Shown piece by piece: positions 11,806 through 24,485 of a stretch of 64,000 nucleotides of DNA. Position 1 is the first letter of the stretch. The number at the start of each line of letters is the position of its first letter. The notes below the pieces were generated by a model. That model was not told the origin of the DNA. It did no database searches and saw only the letters and a program-made list of their open reading frames with translations. Origin of the DNA: Pseudoscleropodium purum. Its lineage: Eukaryota; Streptophyta; Bryopsida; Hypnales; Brachytheciaceae. The DNA is taken from the NCBI GenBank assembly GCA_963969395.1, contig OZ017803.1:20212001-20276000 (forward strand), read 5' to 3'. Made by a program: the position numbers and the translations under genes.

Positions 11806-14215
11806 ATGGAGGCACACGGACAAGCCACTCGGAGTCCACCACCAGGGATCGTTCTCTTGCGCAAGCTCAGGGGAGAGAACAATTTCGGTTATAGAACATA
11901 CCAAGCTTCCGTCCTGTCCATCACGTTCATCGCGTATGCATTCTTCCACATGAGCCGCAAGCCCCCGAGCATCGTGAAGAGCGTGCTGGACCCCGAGGGC
12001 TCGGTGATCTCTACGCTGGGATCGGGACACTACGCCTTACCTGCGTCATGGACACCTTCCTTCGACAGCTTGTTTCACAACAACTCGGAGAGCTTGTTTC
12101 ATAATGGCACTGGCCACAAGAAGATTGATGAGAAAGGGTGGGCGCCTTTCGATGGCAAGACAGGGAAGAACAGGCTTGGTGAGATTGACGTTGCTTTTCT
12201 GGCGTCGTATGCGCTTGGGATGTACTTTGCTGGGCACTTGGGCGACCGTTTGGACTTGCGTAAGTTTCTCTCGTTTGGCATGGTGGCAAGCGGCTTCTTC
12301 GTGTGCTTGTTCGGCATGGCACACTACTGGAACATCCACCGTTTGGGGTATTTCTTGCTGGTGCAAATGGCAGCTGGTTTGTTTCAAGCGACTGGATGGC
12401 CGTCTGTTGTCACTATAGTGGGCCACTGGTTTGGGAAGAAGAAGAGAGGCTTGATCATGGGGATATGGAACGCCCATACATCCATTGGTAACATCATGGG
12501 GTCGTTGATTGCTGCTTCTGTGCTCCAGTATGGGTGGGGCTGGTCGTTCATCATTCCGGGGATCATTTTGGCTACTGGTGGTCTCTTGGTGTGGGGCTTC
12601 CTCGCTGTGGACCCTCATGATGTGGGTCTGCCTTCGGTTGATGAAATCGAAGCCGCTGAAGGTGAGAGTTTGCACTCAATTCTCTTTAAGCTTCCAACTT
12701 TGAAGTGTGCTACATTCAATAATTGTGTGGGAAGGGTGCAGAATTTCATTTCTGAGAAGGTTCTAATGAAGAGATTTGAGTATAGTGTGAACGTTTTTTG
12801 ATTTGTAACATTGATCAATTTAGATTTGCATTAACATGTCGACTTTGTGTTGATGCAGCTGATGACGCTTCAGAAGGAGTAGTGAATGCGGAGAGAGCTT
12901 CCGAACAGACAGGGTTGCTGCCAGGAGAAAGCAAGAGTTCAGTTGAACCTGAATCAGTGAAGAGCGGTTGTTCTGAGGAGGTCGATTTGGAGTCACAGCA
13001 GCTTGTTGTGAATAAGCAAGACGTGCCGGAGTTGAGTAGGAATGACCCTGCGGTAGGGTTTCTTGAGGCATGGCGAATTCCTGGCGTGGCTACTTTCGCT
13101 TTGTGTTTGTTCTTCTCCAAGCTCGTGGCGTACACCTTCCTCTACTGGCTTCCATTCTACATCAGACAGACACGTGAGTTTCTTATTGCTGCGTTCTCCT
13201 GTTTCAACATTCCTCGTTTTGTGGGGGTTCACTCCCTGTTTGATTTAGTAGTCTGATTCTGCAAAGTGTTGTAAATGATTACTTCCTAGAAAGACCCAAA
13301 CGTTATGTGTTCTCTTGTGAGTGGTGGATCTGACGTTGTTTACAACCTGTTTGTGACAGCCATCGCCGGGAAGATATTGGATGAGAAAACGGCGGGGAAT
13401 TTTTCGGCGTTCTTTGATGCCGGGGGTGTGGTTGGAGGTATCTTGGCCGGTCATATCTCAGACAAGTTGAATGCAAGGGCCATCACAGCCGCCGGTTTTA
13501 TGTATTGTGCGATTCCAGCCTTGTTCCTTTACAGGACGTATGGCAGTGTCTCCCTGACGCTTAATATCGTACTGATGGTAATTGCGGGGATGTTAATCAA
13601 CGGACCTTATGCGCTCATCACGACTGCTGTTTCTGCCGACCTTGGAACGCATAGCTCGTTGAAAGGAAATGGTAGAGCCTTGGCTACTGTGACAGCTATC
13701 ATCGACGGAACAGGTTCACTCGGGGCGGCAGTTGGGCCTTTGCTTACCGGCTTCCTTTCAGGCCAAGGATGGGGTGCAGTTTTCATCATGCTTATGATGG
13801 CTGCACTGTTTGCTGGCTTGCTCTTGACGAAGTTGGTGGTAGCTGAGATTGTGGACAAACTAGTAACCTATCAACGGCTTCAAAGTCTCTCAGTGTCTGC
13901 GCGCGAAGAGTTGACTGGTAAATTCCCTCACCCTTCTTTTGGACAAATGAGTTGGATCGTGTTTTTTTGTAAAGTCTAGCCATAGATTGCGTCAATTGTG
14001 ATGGATTCTGGATTTAAATGTCCATGCCTTCACATCAAATTCTTGATTAATCATTCCAAATGGTAAACATCTAATGGAATGAAGATCCAGCAGAGGACAT
14101 GCAAGATAGTCTTATCTGCTGGATCAATCATTGGTACACAATGTCTAGTGCTTTTAAACTTACAGCTTTTCTTTTGCTTGTACCAGATTTGTTGCTAGGA
14201 GGGGGGAGGAAATGA
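11806..14215 (+). CDS. Putative glycerol-3-phosphate transporter (MFS, organophosphate:Pi antiporter family)
   Basis: Encodes a 12-helix major-facilitator permease of the GlpT/SLC37-like group, which exchanges glycerol-3-phosphate or related organophosphates for phosphate. Exons by splice consensus: 11806-12661, 12859-13173, 13360-13917 and probably 14187-14215 (585 aa). Without the last intron the frame reads to a stop at 13977-13979 (596 aa). The start at 11806 is chosen because the family begins about 20 residues before the PPGI..L..L motif; the frame is open 47 codons further upstream. Visible: [10 protein letters not shown] after helix 1 (residues 50-59, the family's substrate-arginine region), a long helix 1-2 loop with two N-glycosylation sequons (N92, N100), MFS motif A GDRLDLRK (146-153), a second motif-A-like GHISDK (421-426), and an acidic central loop (278-345). 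The paired P1BS boxes upstream suggest phosphate control. Membrane location (plasma membrane or organelle) cannot be told. Confidence 0.93.
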
Positions 14216-16959
14216 GGGAAAAAGGGATATGGAACCATGAAGAAATATTTCAACAGATTTAAGTTATTGCCCTCGGGGAGTTAAACGAGTGTCGCTTGGC
14301 GATACTGCTTCAGTCCCAGATGTATATATATATATATATATTATATTCTGGAGGCCACAACTGCGTTTGCCTATCGTATACTATCTGCAAACAGATGAGG
14401 ACCTTTCCCCGACACCTTTGGGGGGTTGTATCGTTTGAGTACTCTGGACACGCTATATATTCACGCTCGATCATCTGTTGCAGAGTTGTGATGGGCTGCT
14501 ACTCCCGTTCCCCAGGCATGGAAAATGAAGTGTATTGGCCGCGGCCATCTCTACATTATTGGCTTCCTTGCCATGGATCCTCGTCTCAGTGGCCAGAAAG
14601 AGGTTGATACCCTCTGTCTATGGTAGCTATGAGAAGGAAGGAGAATGCAACTGGGGATTGGATCTACTGCTCTGCATCTACTGCCAAGCTAGCTGCTTCG
14701 CTATTGAAGATGAAGGTCGACTGGCCTGTCACTTGGAGATGCTCTGTTTACAGAATTGGCGACCCACTCTTGATGAAGATAGATTTTTTGGAAGTCACAC
14801 TATCCTAGAGAGGGGAAGCATTCCCATACGATGGAATCTGATGGTCTTACTCGCTCCTTAGAAAAGGGCACCGCATTGAGTGCACCAAGTCTGGGTCAGG
14901 GAAATGCTTGACCCAGTAGGTTCTGTACAGATTCTTCCATCATTATTTTCTCCTTAAACGTGAATTGGAATGAAAATACACGGGATTTCACCCATGCTAG
15001 CTGTTTTATGGTGCTCTTTCTCTTTGCTGTGCGAGATACTCAGGGGAGATGGGGCGCATCTAACTGTTGTGTCTGGGTGAAAGATGTGGGGTTGGATCTC
15101 TGTACTGTACTGAAAATGTTCAAGCCTCGATGCAAATAATTCTGGGCTTCCATGTAGACTTTCTACTGCATGCTCGAGCAGTGATGACCGTCCACCCATT
15201 TCACTCTACCTATACTGTGATCGGTATCAAATACACTTTGTCCACAAACTTTGACCAAGTTCCAATGCGAGAGGCTATGTGCCACAGAAAGTTGTCGAGA
15301 GAATTGGAGCATCTTGAGAACCCTAATTTGTCCTTGAATTAGCTGTTAGGCCCATGGTGTCCACAACTCCTTTCAAGAAAATTTAGCATGGAGACAATCG
15401 TGTGGTTGTACAGCTGCTGCAATGGTGGAGATGCTCTTACACACGAAGTTTCAGAGTTCTTTTCCCTCAAGAGAATATCTAGGTCAGGTTTCAACATATT
15501 ACTTCCATGTAGGAGTGTACAGTCGGATCCTGGCAGTTTATGCTCGTGTATGCTCAAAAGTGAATGGAATTTTGGATTGTAAAATGTGTTGGAATCACAT
15601 TGAAGTCTACTTCATCATTGTTACAAATATGTGCATATGTAATTGAAAATCATAGTCTCAAAGAGTTTCAAATGTTTTGTATGCACTATCAATCATCTAG
15701 TGTTGTTGCCATTTGCTAAAATTACTATTTGTATTGTATGGTACATATTAGAAATGAGCCTTCACGATTGCTTGTATATTTTCTTACATGTTCACCTCAC
15801 TACAACAAATCTTTGACCATCTTTTAGAGGTTCTCTATGAAATGGTAGATAGTGTATAGAAGAAATCCTTCTTGTTGTATGATTTTGAATTATCCATTTT
15901 GCATTTATGAAGATGAAGTGCACTTCATTGCAATGCCGAGGCAAAAAAAATGTTGTTTCAAAATCCATTCTTTTTTTAGCTTTCAAGAGCATCTTGAAGT
16001 TTATGGATTGTTTTCATTCATTGAATTTGGGTGCTTGGGAAGAAAAATTCATAAGTTAACATGACCCTACTGTACAACTAGAAATGATACAAATAGTTCA
16101 AGCGGTATGTTTGAGATCAAATATCTCAAACATGCCCAATCGAATGCAAGCAGTAATTATCTTCCACAAAGAGAGGAAGCACTAGATGGTGAACAATGTA
16201 CAGGAAAGAAAACTTTACATGCATATATTTGTCACGATGCTCGAGTACCAACTCTTCACTATGACTCCGACACAATTTGCAGTTTCCAAATCAGTCCATT
16301 TCTCAAGCATGCTAGAGCTTCTTGGTGACTTTCTATGGAAATCAGACTGCAAAGAAATTTCCTAAGATTATCGGTATTTAAACCTGACTGGACTGTACTG
16401 TACAGCCCAAGTGATGGATAGAGAGAGGAGAAATATCTGCAACCTCTCTTTCGTACATTAAAGAATGTCTAAGCTTATTATTCATCTAAAGTCTCTGAAG
16501 GACAATACGAGTGACATTGCGATAAGTCAGTTACATCGGAAGACTTTAAGTTTTATTTAATGAAACTGTGAGATTTTTTTTGGATATTGAATGTGTTTGT
16601 GAATGGTACGTCAAAGACATTCGACACCCACCACGTTTCCACTACTGATTCACGCAGGTTGTGTGTGCACGGTGTTGCTTGAAGGAATCATAAGCTTAGA
16701 AAAGGTTCAAAGATTTTTGTAAGGTCGTGCGACTCCGACACTACGACGATGTCCAACACAGCAAGCTTAAGCTTACCTCTTTGTATGTGGAAAACAACTG
16801 ATCTCTTGACTCACACCTCAGCATTTATCATTCTATTGTACAGTACTGTAAGTTTGGAGCACATGCGATTCTACCGTAGCACATGTGGATTTTGAAAGGA
16901 AATTTCTTGTCTTTCGTCTTGTGCCAACTCACAAAATTTGAAGGACGTGGTGGTTGGTT
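14216..16959. other. 3' flank of the transporter gene, then intergenic
   Basis: Base composition stays balanced to about 15,600, so much of this may be 3' UTR or a downstream transcribed region. Frames at 14296-14861 and 15067-15342 have no recognisable protein content. A (TA)n microsatellite lies at 14322-14342. No AATAAA-like signal stood out. From about 15,650 the sequence becomes ordinary AT-rich intergenic DNA. Confidence 0.5.
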
Positions 16960-17165
16960 TTTGTCTGATGAATGATAGCGAATCCTTTTCTTTAGGACAG
17001 AAGTGCAACTATTCATTCTCGAAATGATGTGTGAAAAGGGGAGGTCGTGTACAATAGTTTGACTTTCAATGAGTGCTTTTGCAATTTTTTTTTGAGTGAG
17101 TGATTCATATAGTACCAAAAAGGATGATTTCCATGGTCACTAGTTTGTCCTTTAAGGGTTAAAAG
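16960..17165 (+). repeat. Dispersed repeat family, copy 2
   Basis: Matches the copy at 7900-8110: 'gatgaatgatagcgaatcc', 'gtgtgaaaaggggaggtcgtgtacaatag', 'tttcaatgagtgcttttg', 'gtgattcatatagtacc', 'ggatgatttccatgg', 'cctttaagggttaa'. Also close to 24270-24485. Non-coding. Confidence 0.6.
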
Positions 17166-17564
17166 ATGCAGCCTCGCATGATCAAGGTAGTCACCAATAT
17201 GCTTGGATTATTAAACCTATAGGTGCATTCTTTGTCATGTCATCCATCAACCACTTTTAGGTCTTTGTGTCATTTCAAGGGTTAACTTCGAATGTGGTGT
17301 AGCAAGTTCTCATACTAGGTATTAGAGAAGCTGTACTCATGCTCGCAAAATTTGAGACTACAAAAGTTTACATCTATTTTTGAAGAATTCTCAAAATCTA
17401 GATCTCCCATCCTCGCTTACCAATGGACCAATCAACAAGTGGACCAAGGGAAGAAGCCCTATGCAAAAGTCATCCTATTTGTGTCACTATGTATGAGTAG
17501 TAAATGTTTTGAAATTTTCTTCTACCTACACCTTACCTCCTAAAGGATTGGAAGCATTACAAAA

Positions 17565-17820
17565 AAATTCAGCCCTCAAACAGGCTGCAAATTTTGAACC
17601 CCCCGGGTGTAATTAGAGAGGAATTCAGTTGTTTTCTTATTTTTTAATGAATGCAGCTGATGTGGCACTACTTCTGCCATGTCAGCTCCACATCAGATTT
17701 AAATTTTTTTTAAATTTTTTTTTTTCAAAAAAATTATTTAAAATTTTTTCTGTACTTGCATTGTGGAGTGCTGAAAAATGAATCCTTAATGGCCCTCTGC
17801 AGGGTTCAGATTTTTTCTAT
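17565..17820 (+). repeat. Dispersed inverted-repeat element, copy 2
   Basis: Begins 'aaaaaattcagccctc' and ends 'aatggccctctgcagggttcagatttttt', two ends that are similar in inverse orientation. The centre holds 'gctgatgtggcac...atgtcagctccacatcag', a palindromic block. It matches 985-1260 in the opposite orientation. Probably a decayed MITE. Confidence 0.5.
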
Positions 17821-17973
17821 TGTGTAGAATAATTTTGATGATCGCCACCATTGAAATGAAAAGAAGACTTACGTAGCTTTCTTGTGAAAAAAGAGCAATT
17901 GAAATTGTACAATTTTTGAGAAAATGTCTTTGTTGACAAGATTAATGAAAGATGTTCAATTAGCCACAATACT

Positions 17974-18383
17974 TTGTACACACCCTATATAAATGGGAGT
18001 GTTGAAATTAGAATGCTCAAAAGTACTCCACAAACTCTAATATTTTTCCACATATACATATCATCATAACATTAATATATAATTTTTTCAAATAATTTTA
18101 AGATTTAGAAAAAAAGATATGTGGATGTCAAGTTATAGCCTAAGAGCTTCTTTTCCATTCTCAATAAATTCACCAAAATTGTACACACCCTATATAAATG
18201 GGAGTGTTGAAATTAGAATGCTCAAAAGTACTCCACAAACTCTAATATTTTTCCACATATACATATCATCATAACATTAATGTATAATTTTTTCAAATAA
18301 TTTTAAGATTTAGAAAAAAAGATATGTGGATGTCAAGTTATAGCCTAAGAGCTTCTTTTCCATTCTCAATAAATTCACCAAAA
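17974..18383 (+). repeat. Nearly perfect 205-bp tandem duplication
   Basis: Units 17974-18178 and 18179-18383 begin at 'ttgtacacaccctatataaa' and run through to 'aataaattcaccaaaa'. I see a single internal difference (taatatataa against taatgtataa), so the duplication is recent. Each unit contains a TATA-box-like string (cctatataaatggg). No coding frame. Confidence 0.95.
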
Positions 18384-21300
18384 ACCACATATTTGATCAT
18401 TTTTTTTTATCAAATTACACCAATGGATTTAGCACAAAAAATCATTTAGGGTCTCTTTGTTTATCACAAATTATTAGTAAGGTAAGCATATCAAATTTTC
18501 TACAGATGTAGTTGTAAAAGCCATGTGGTGGCCTTATGGTCCTTTAGAGATTAAGTTATCAAGTATTTGTTTGTTTTGTATTTTATAGTGAAATCTTTGG
18601 AACCATATGTCTTTTAGTTGCATATTTGGTACCATTGAAAAGCTCTCTACAAGGAGGGATGCATAGACTTTGTTTTGCGGTATTCTTGGCTCATGGTAGA
18701 AAGATATTGAAATTTGAAGTTTTTATCAATTAGAAAATTAGAAAATTACTTTTATCCTTTTTTTAGCAATGGCAATGGCACACTATTATGTACTTTGCTA
18801 GTAAATAATACCTATATAGTGGCACAAATAGAAGCTTTCATGTTATAGAATAAAGCTATCTAAATTTAAATTTGAAGGGTCATTTCTTGATACACCATGA
18901 TTGCGATGAAAACATCTCGAGGGGCAAAGATCACTTATCATCTATGTTGGTAACTATTAAATTCTTTATTGGCAAGGATACAAATGCTCTTAGCTAAGTG
19001 TAGTATTATTAATTTTAGGTTTGATTAAAATTAATTATAGTTTTTGAATTTGTTTGCAAGAAAGTAAGATAGATTTCCAATAAGGGTGTTATTAATTAAT
19101 TGGATTATTTTGCACAATTGGAATTATTTTTAGAATAAAAAATTCCTATATAACCAATAGGTATGGATATAGAAACCATTTATCATGTGCTATTGAAATT
19201 AATCTTCAAGTTTTTCTCTATTAATTCCTTTCTCCAATTAATTTATTTTATCCTTCAAATTTGTTTTTCTTTTGTCTTACTCAATTCAATTATTCTTATA
19301 TTTTTATACTTTGTTCAATCTCTAATTTTTATCTATTTAATTTTCTCTTCCAATTCTAGCAATCAGTCTAATTGGTCATCTCAAACTTCCACATGCACAA
19401 TTACCATTTCAACAATTTTACACTTCATTTTCCAATACACAATTTCAATTACACAAAGACTCCTATTGTTTTTACTTCCCTATTGAAAGAACTCCTGATT
19501 CACTCGTATGGGCACTAAAAACAAATGGGCAAATTGAGAATTTATACCAATTGAGTTTACTACTATTATAAATATCCATTGGCTAAAAACCTATTAGAAT
19601 CTTGAATATTGCTAAAACAATACCAATTGGCTAAATACAACATTTACACTATCGAACTTAAACCTTGATTGTTAAGTCTGTACACACCACAAAATTGACC
19701 AATTAAGAAACTTTGGAAAATAAAATAAGACTACACTAAGATTGTCTACTAGGATTCGGTTATCATCTTTGCTCTATTTAATGGAATAAGATGTTCTTAC
19801 AAACTATCTATTGTGCTTTTAAAAGAAATTTTCATATTGTAAAATACAATTTTTAAAAAAATCCAGAATTGTTGTTGCATTCTTACTCAATCTCAATAAA
19901 ACATACCAAATTTCAATTTAAAAAAAAATCAAAACTTGATTCTTAGTAGGATTTTCTTTATATATTTTATAATTTTTAGTAACAATTTATTGAAGATTAT
20001 TGGTGATGAATTTTCAAAATTCAATTGCAAAGATATATACAAAACATCTATACAAACATCTTTTAAGTTAGAAAAAATATTATAAAATACAAAATAACAA
20101 ATACTTAATCTCTAGAGATTTCTACCAAATTTTGTAAAATTGATATGTATATATTGTGATTAAATTTTAGCTAATTACTTGTACTGATATACTCTACAAT
20201 ACAAGAGTAGTCTTAGAGTAATAGTCAAATTGAAAAATCTAGTTCTGTGAGATATCTATTTATATTTTATAAAATTTTGGCATATGACACCCTAACATTG
20301 AATTATCACAATACTATGATCACAAGTTTGTATGGTTCAAATACAATTAGAAAAAACAAACCAATATTGTATATAAATATACTAAATAAAATATAAAAAT
20401 AAAACAACTTCTAATATTTGTAGAAATAAGTCATATTTCTACAAACAAAACACTTGGAGAAAAAACAAATTACAAAAATGGTATAATTTTTGCATTGGTA
20501 TCTATGTTCAATTGCATCGTTGCAACATGAACCAACTGGCATGCATTCCAAGTTTTCATTTGATTCTTGATTTTGTATTGCTCTTCAAAATTCTAGAAGT
20601 TAAACATCCATTCAAAGTCTTTTACATCTCCAAGCTGCACCTTAAAATCATTAAGATTCCTCTAGCTAGTATGCCACCTTGCTAATACCCTCACAAGACA
20701 GTGACACCTTCTATACAATCTCGTTCTCTTCTTTATTTGTAGTCGCAAATATACATTGTAAAGTTTTTTGCCTCACCATTTTGATTGTTCTAAAGTACAG
20801 TCTCTCTCAAATAAAACATATCTCTCACATGCAACAAACCATGACACTTACCAAATTCCTAATATACAAAATAAATATTTTAGGGTTTGAAGGTCAAGAT
20901 AAGGATTTGGTGTATTTAGTATTTACCTTAGATGAAAGTAGCAACAACCATTTAAAAATTGTAGAAACAATTTGGATGAATTCCTAATTTATTTTCATTA
21001 TGTTTAAAAATATTCAATTTTAATATATTCATTTTTAAACTACCTAATTATTTTTGGAATTTAATTAATTATTAGGCAAAAAGCTACCTAAGTTGCTAGG
21101 AAGCTATGGTAAGCCATTTACAGTTGTTGCTTCAATGTTATATTAGATTCTTTAATTTTAAAAAGGCTCTACATATTACACTAAAGTTAATTATATTTAT
21201 TTGAATGCATACAATAATAATATAATTAAAGTGGGATAAAATCTAGTCTAAGCATTGAGAGTGAATGAAAATTGTAAGTTAAATTAACGTGTGGTGTTGA

Positions 21301-22415
21301 AAGCAACCCTCATTCCATTTGCATATTTCTAAAAAGCAATATGTTTAATTATTAGCTTGGATTTTATATAGTTGGTGATTGGAATTATCTTTGTTAGCAA
21401 GACAACCTATGTTTTTTTTAGTCAAAATTATCATAACAAGTAGTCGATAGTGAGTCCTTAGTCTACTAGTCCTTGCAAGTTACACTGTCTTAGGTAGAGT
21501 TTGGAATAGCTTAGTCATAAGGATTTACTCTTTGCATCCTAAATTAGCAATTAGGCTTGTAATTATAGTATTGCCTAGACAAGAAGAATATCTGAAAAAA
21601 GAATTTAATTAATAAATTAGCAAAAATGTTTTTCATCTAAAATGTAGTGCTTGTAGTAAAGATGGCAATTTTGGAGTGTTTTTGGTGAAAACAATCTCTG
21701 ACCTTTAGGGATTAAATAAATGAAATTCTTCCAGTTCTTAGTGAAATCAAGGCTTATTTGACCATTCATTAGCCACTTGGTGGTTCCATTGTCATTCTAG
21801 GAGAAAAGTTACATTGTCTAGTCACTCCATTTATAATGGGTCAACTGAGCTTTTGTTTGTTGGTAGTTTTGCAATAATCTTGTCAATCCAAATGAACTTT
21901 AATAATTGGTGCATCCTCAATTTGCAATGCCAAATATAATTCAAACTTTTGATTTTTTTGTAATTAGAACTTGAAAAATTCTATCACTGGATTGAAATGC
22001 ATTCAAAAGTACTTTGAATAGATACAAATGAACTCAACTTTAGATATTGGACAATGAGAATGATTCAACTTTGAAATTCTTTTGGGTGCTTCTTTGCATT
22101 TCCATCCATCCAAAATTGAGAAACATTTGTAATATATCCCCAAAACTTTCCAAGCTTGGTCCATACCGTGTAGGATTTCTAAATGGAGGAGGTGTTTATT
22201 TGCTTTAATCATACAAAGTTGCATAAACTAATTGCAGTTACTACTCATTCCAATGGACATATTAAGATGTCATCAAATATTTACACCAGCACCAAATTTT
22301 TTTATAAAATAAATAAATAAAACACATGAGTCCCCCCCCTTCTTTCAAATAAAAAATTTTGATACATAATTTCCACCCTTGCAATGAAATTTCATTTCAT
22401 TTGTATAATTTTTTT

Positions 22416-22473
<58 letters not shown>

Positions 22474-23969
22474 AGGTACAATATACATAATATGTATAGA
22501 TATGATGTATGTTGTATAGATGTGCTATACAAAATATTGATACAATTGTTAATCTTGTAATAATATTGGAGATACTAAGTATCCAATGGCTAACAAATAA
22601 TCCCTCTACATATGAGAGAAGTGCAAATGTAAGGTAGGAACACCAAAAAGCATCCCTATTCTCATTCTTATACTCTAAATTGCTACAAAATCTATCTCTA
22701 GCTTTCCATTAATGTATCCTTCAAATGCTTAACTTTCATTTGCTAACGCTTCTGAAGGACAAATACATAATTTTCATTTGTTGACTATTGATTTATGTAG
22801 ATTGATTTATGTAGATTTCAGTTAATCCATAAAGTTGCTTGACTATGTTTTTGCCCAAAATGCTCCAAAATTGCCATTTCTTGTACAAGTTTCAAATTTT
22901 AGAAAAGAAACATTGGTCACACATAAAATTGTAAGATCTTGTAGTGCATTGGTTTGAAAAGATGTGGAAAAAATTTCATAAATTTCCACTGTGTAGATTG
23001 CAAAATATTAGCATTTGAAGTGACATAAATCATTTTTTTGGCCTTGCAAAAAACAAGGTAGTTGCACTTCATAAAGTCACATTTTGTATGAAAAAATGTG
23101 CAAAATGGTGGTGCTTATTTGGATTCATTTTTCAAGACATATTGGCTACATGCTTAAAATATTTTAGATCATTTGAAATTGTGCTACATATAAGAAAAAA
23201 ATAGTAAATAGAAAGATGTAGAGAATGATACAAAATACTAAATTGTTAGAATTTCAATTATGGAATTGAAAAATGCTGATTCCAATGATTGAAATGTTTC
23301 TATAAACAATCTTCATCTAATGTTTTATTTTTTTTTCAAAAACATTGAAAATTGAGTTCAACAAAAGACTTCAAATTTCATTTTGGAGTAGAGATTCCAT
23401 AACTACTCGCAAACTAAAACACCTCATAATTTTTTTTGATTAATAAAAGTGGAATGATTCAAAGTGTTCTATGTACATATAAATCTATAAAACCAATTTT
23501 AAATTTGGAATTTAAAAAAAAACTTATTTTTTTGATCTGCCCAAGCTACCCAAGTTGAGAAACAAACTACATTTTCGGACATAACTTTTGATTACTATTT
23601 CCAAATGTCCTAGAATTTTGTGCACATGAAAGGTATTCTTTGTTTATATTTTCTATAAAATTTGGGCCCATAATATAGAAATCTCTAGTTACATGCACTT
23701 GCCAAAAATATCTATTTTGCCAAAATATGCAACTTAGTCTTTTAGGGGTTTAAGGTTCACCTAGATGTGAAAGTTTTAGTTGTCTAGAAACCATTTCTTT
23801 GAAAAATCATAGAAATTATATACCACATCCAATTTCTTTTTTAATATTCATGATTTTCACTTGCTAATTCTACAAAATATTGTTTCTAGGAAAAGGTGCC
23901 CCCATCTATGCTGAAATGCTTACATTGACAATTTTTTTTTTTTTTTTTATGGTTTTGGTTGTTTTTACT
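18384..23969. other. AT-rich intergenic sequence with scattered repeats
   Basis: No gene could be supported. 18600-18790 resembles 54985-55500 (shared 'tggtaccattg.aaagc', 'ggatgcat', 'ttttgttttg.ggcat', 'ttgaatt' and 'aatggcaca..gcacac' blocks), so it belongs to an old dispersed family. The 107-codon frame at 19163-19486 is an AT-rich hydrophobic-looking run without a recognisable family. Confidence 0.5.
22418..22472 (+). repeat. (TAA)n microsatellite
   Basis: An uninterrupted run of about 18 trinucleotide units, directly preceded by a T tract. Confidence 0.97.
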
Positions 23970-24485
23970 ATAGTCAATCTTGAAATTGTGTGTAGAAAGA
24001 GGAGGTCTTGTATAGAAATAGTATTTTGACCTCCAATTAGTGCCCTTAGATTTTTCAAGCAAATAATTCACAAGGTATTCAAAAGTGCGGATGATTTCTA
24101 TAGACATATCCTAGTTTTCTAGGATTAATCTCATATTGATTGCAATCTAACATGCTTACAAAAATCATAGGTAAGAGATTATGCTGAAAAAGTATTATTG
24201 ATTCAATCACACATTGAGTGTGCAGTGATTCCTCACTCATTTAACCCATAAACAATGCCACGGCCATTTCTTGGCCAATGAATGACAAAGAATCTTGTTG
24301 TGTACAATAGAAGTACAATTATTCATCCTCCAAATTTTATGGGAAAAAGGAAGGTCTCTTACAATAGCTTAACTTTCAATGAGTACTTTTGTTATATTTG
24401 ATGCTAGTGATTCACACGATTATCATAATGAAAAGGATAGTTTCCAAGGCCAACCCTTTATCCTTTAACGGTTAACTTATCTCCT
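23970..24485 (+). repeat. Dispersed repeat family, copies 3 and 4 side by side
   Basis: Copy 3 (about 23970-24120) has 'tgtgtgtagaaagaggaggtcttgtatag', 'ctccaattagtgcccttagattttt', 'aattcacaaggta' and 'ggatgatttc'. Copy 4 (about 24270-24485) has 'caatgaatgacaaagaatct', 'ggaaggtctcttacaatag', 'tttcaatgagtacttttg', 'gtgattcacacg' and 'cctttaacggttaa'. Both are in the same orientation as 7900-8110 and 16960-17165. Confidence 0.55.

Noticed and set aside
14296..15342. Series of plus-strand frames after the transporter
   Set aside because: Short, in different frames, no homology recognised; more likely 3' UTR or downstream flank.
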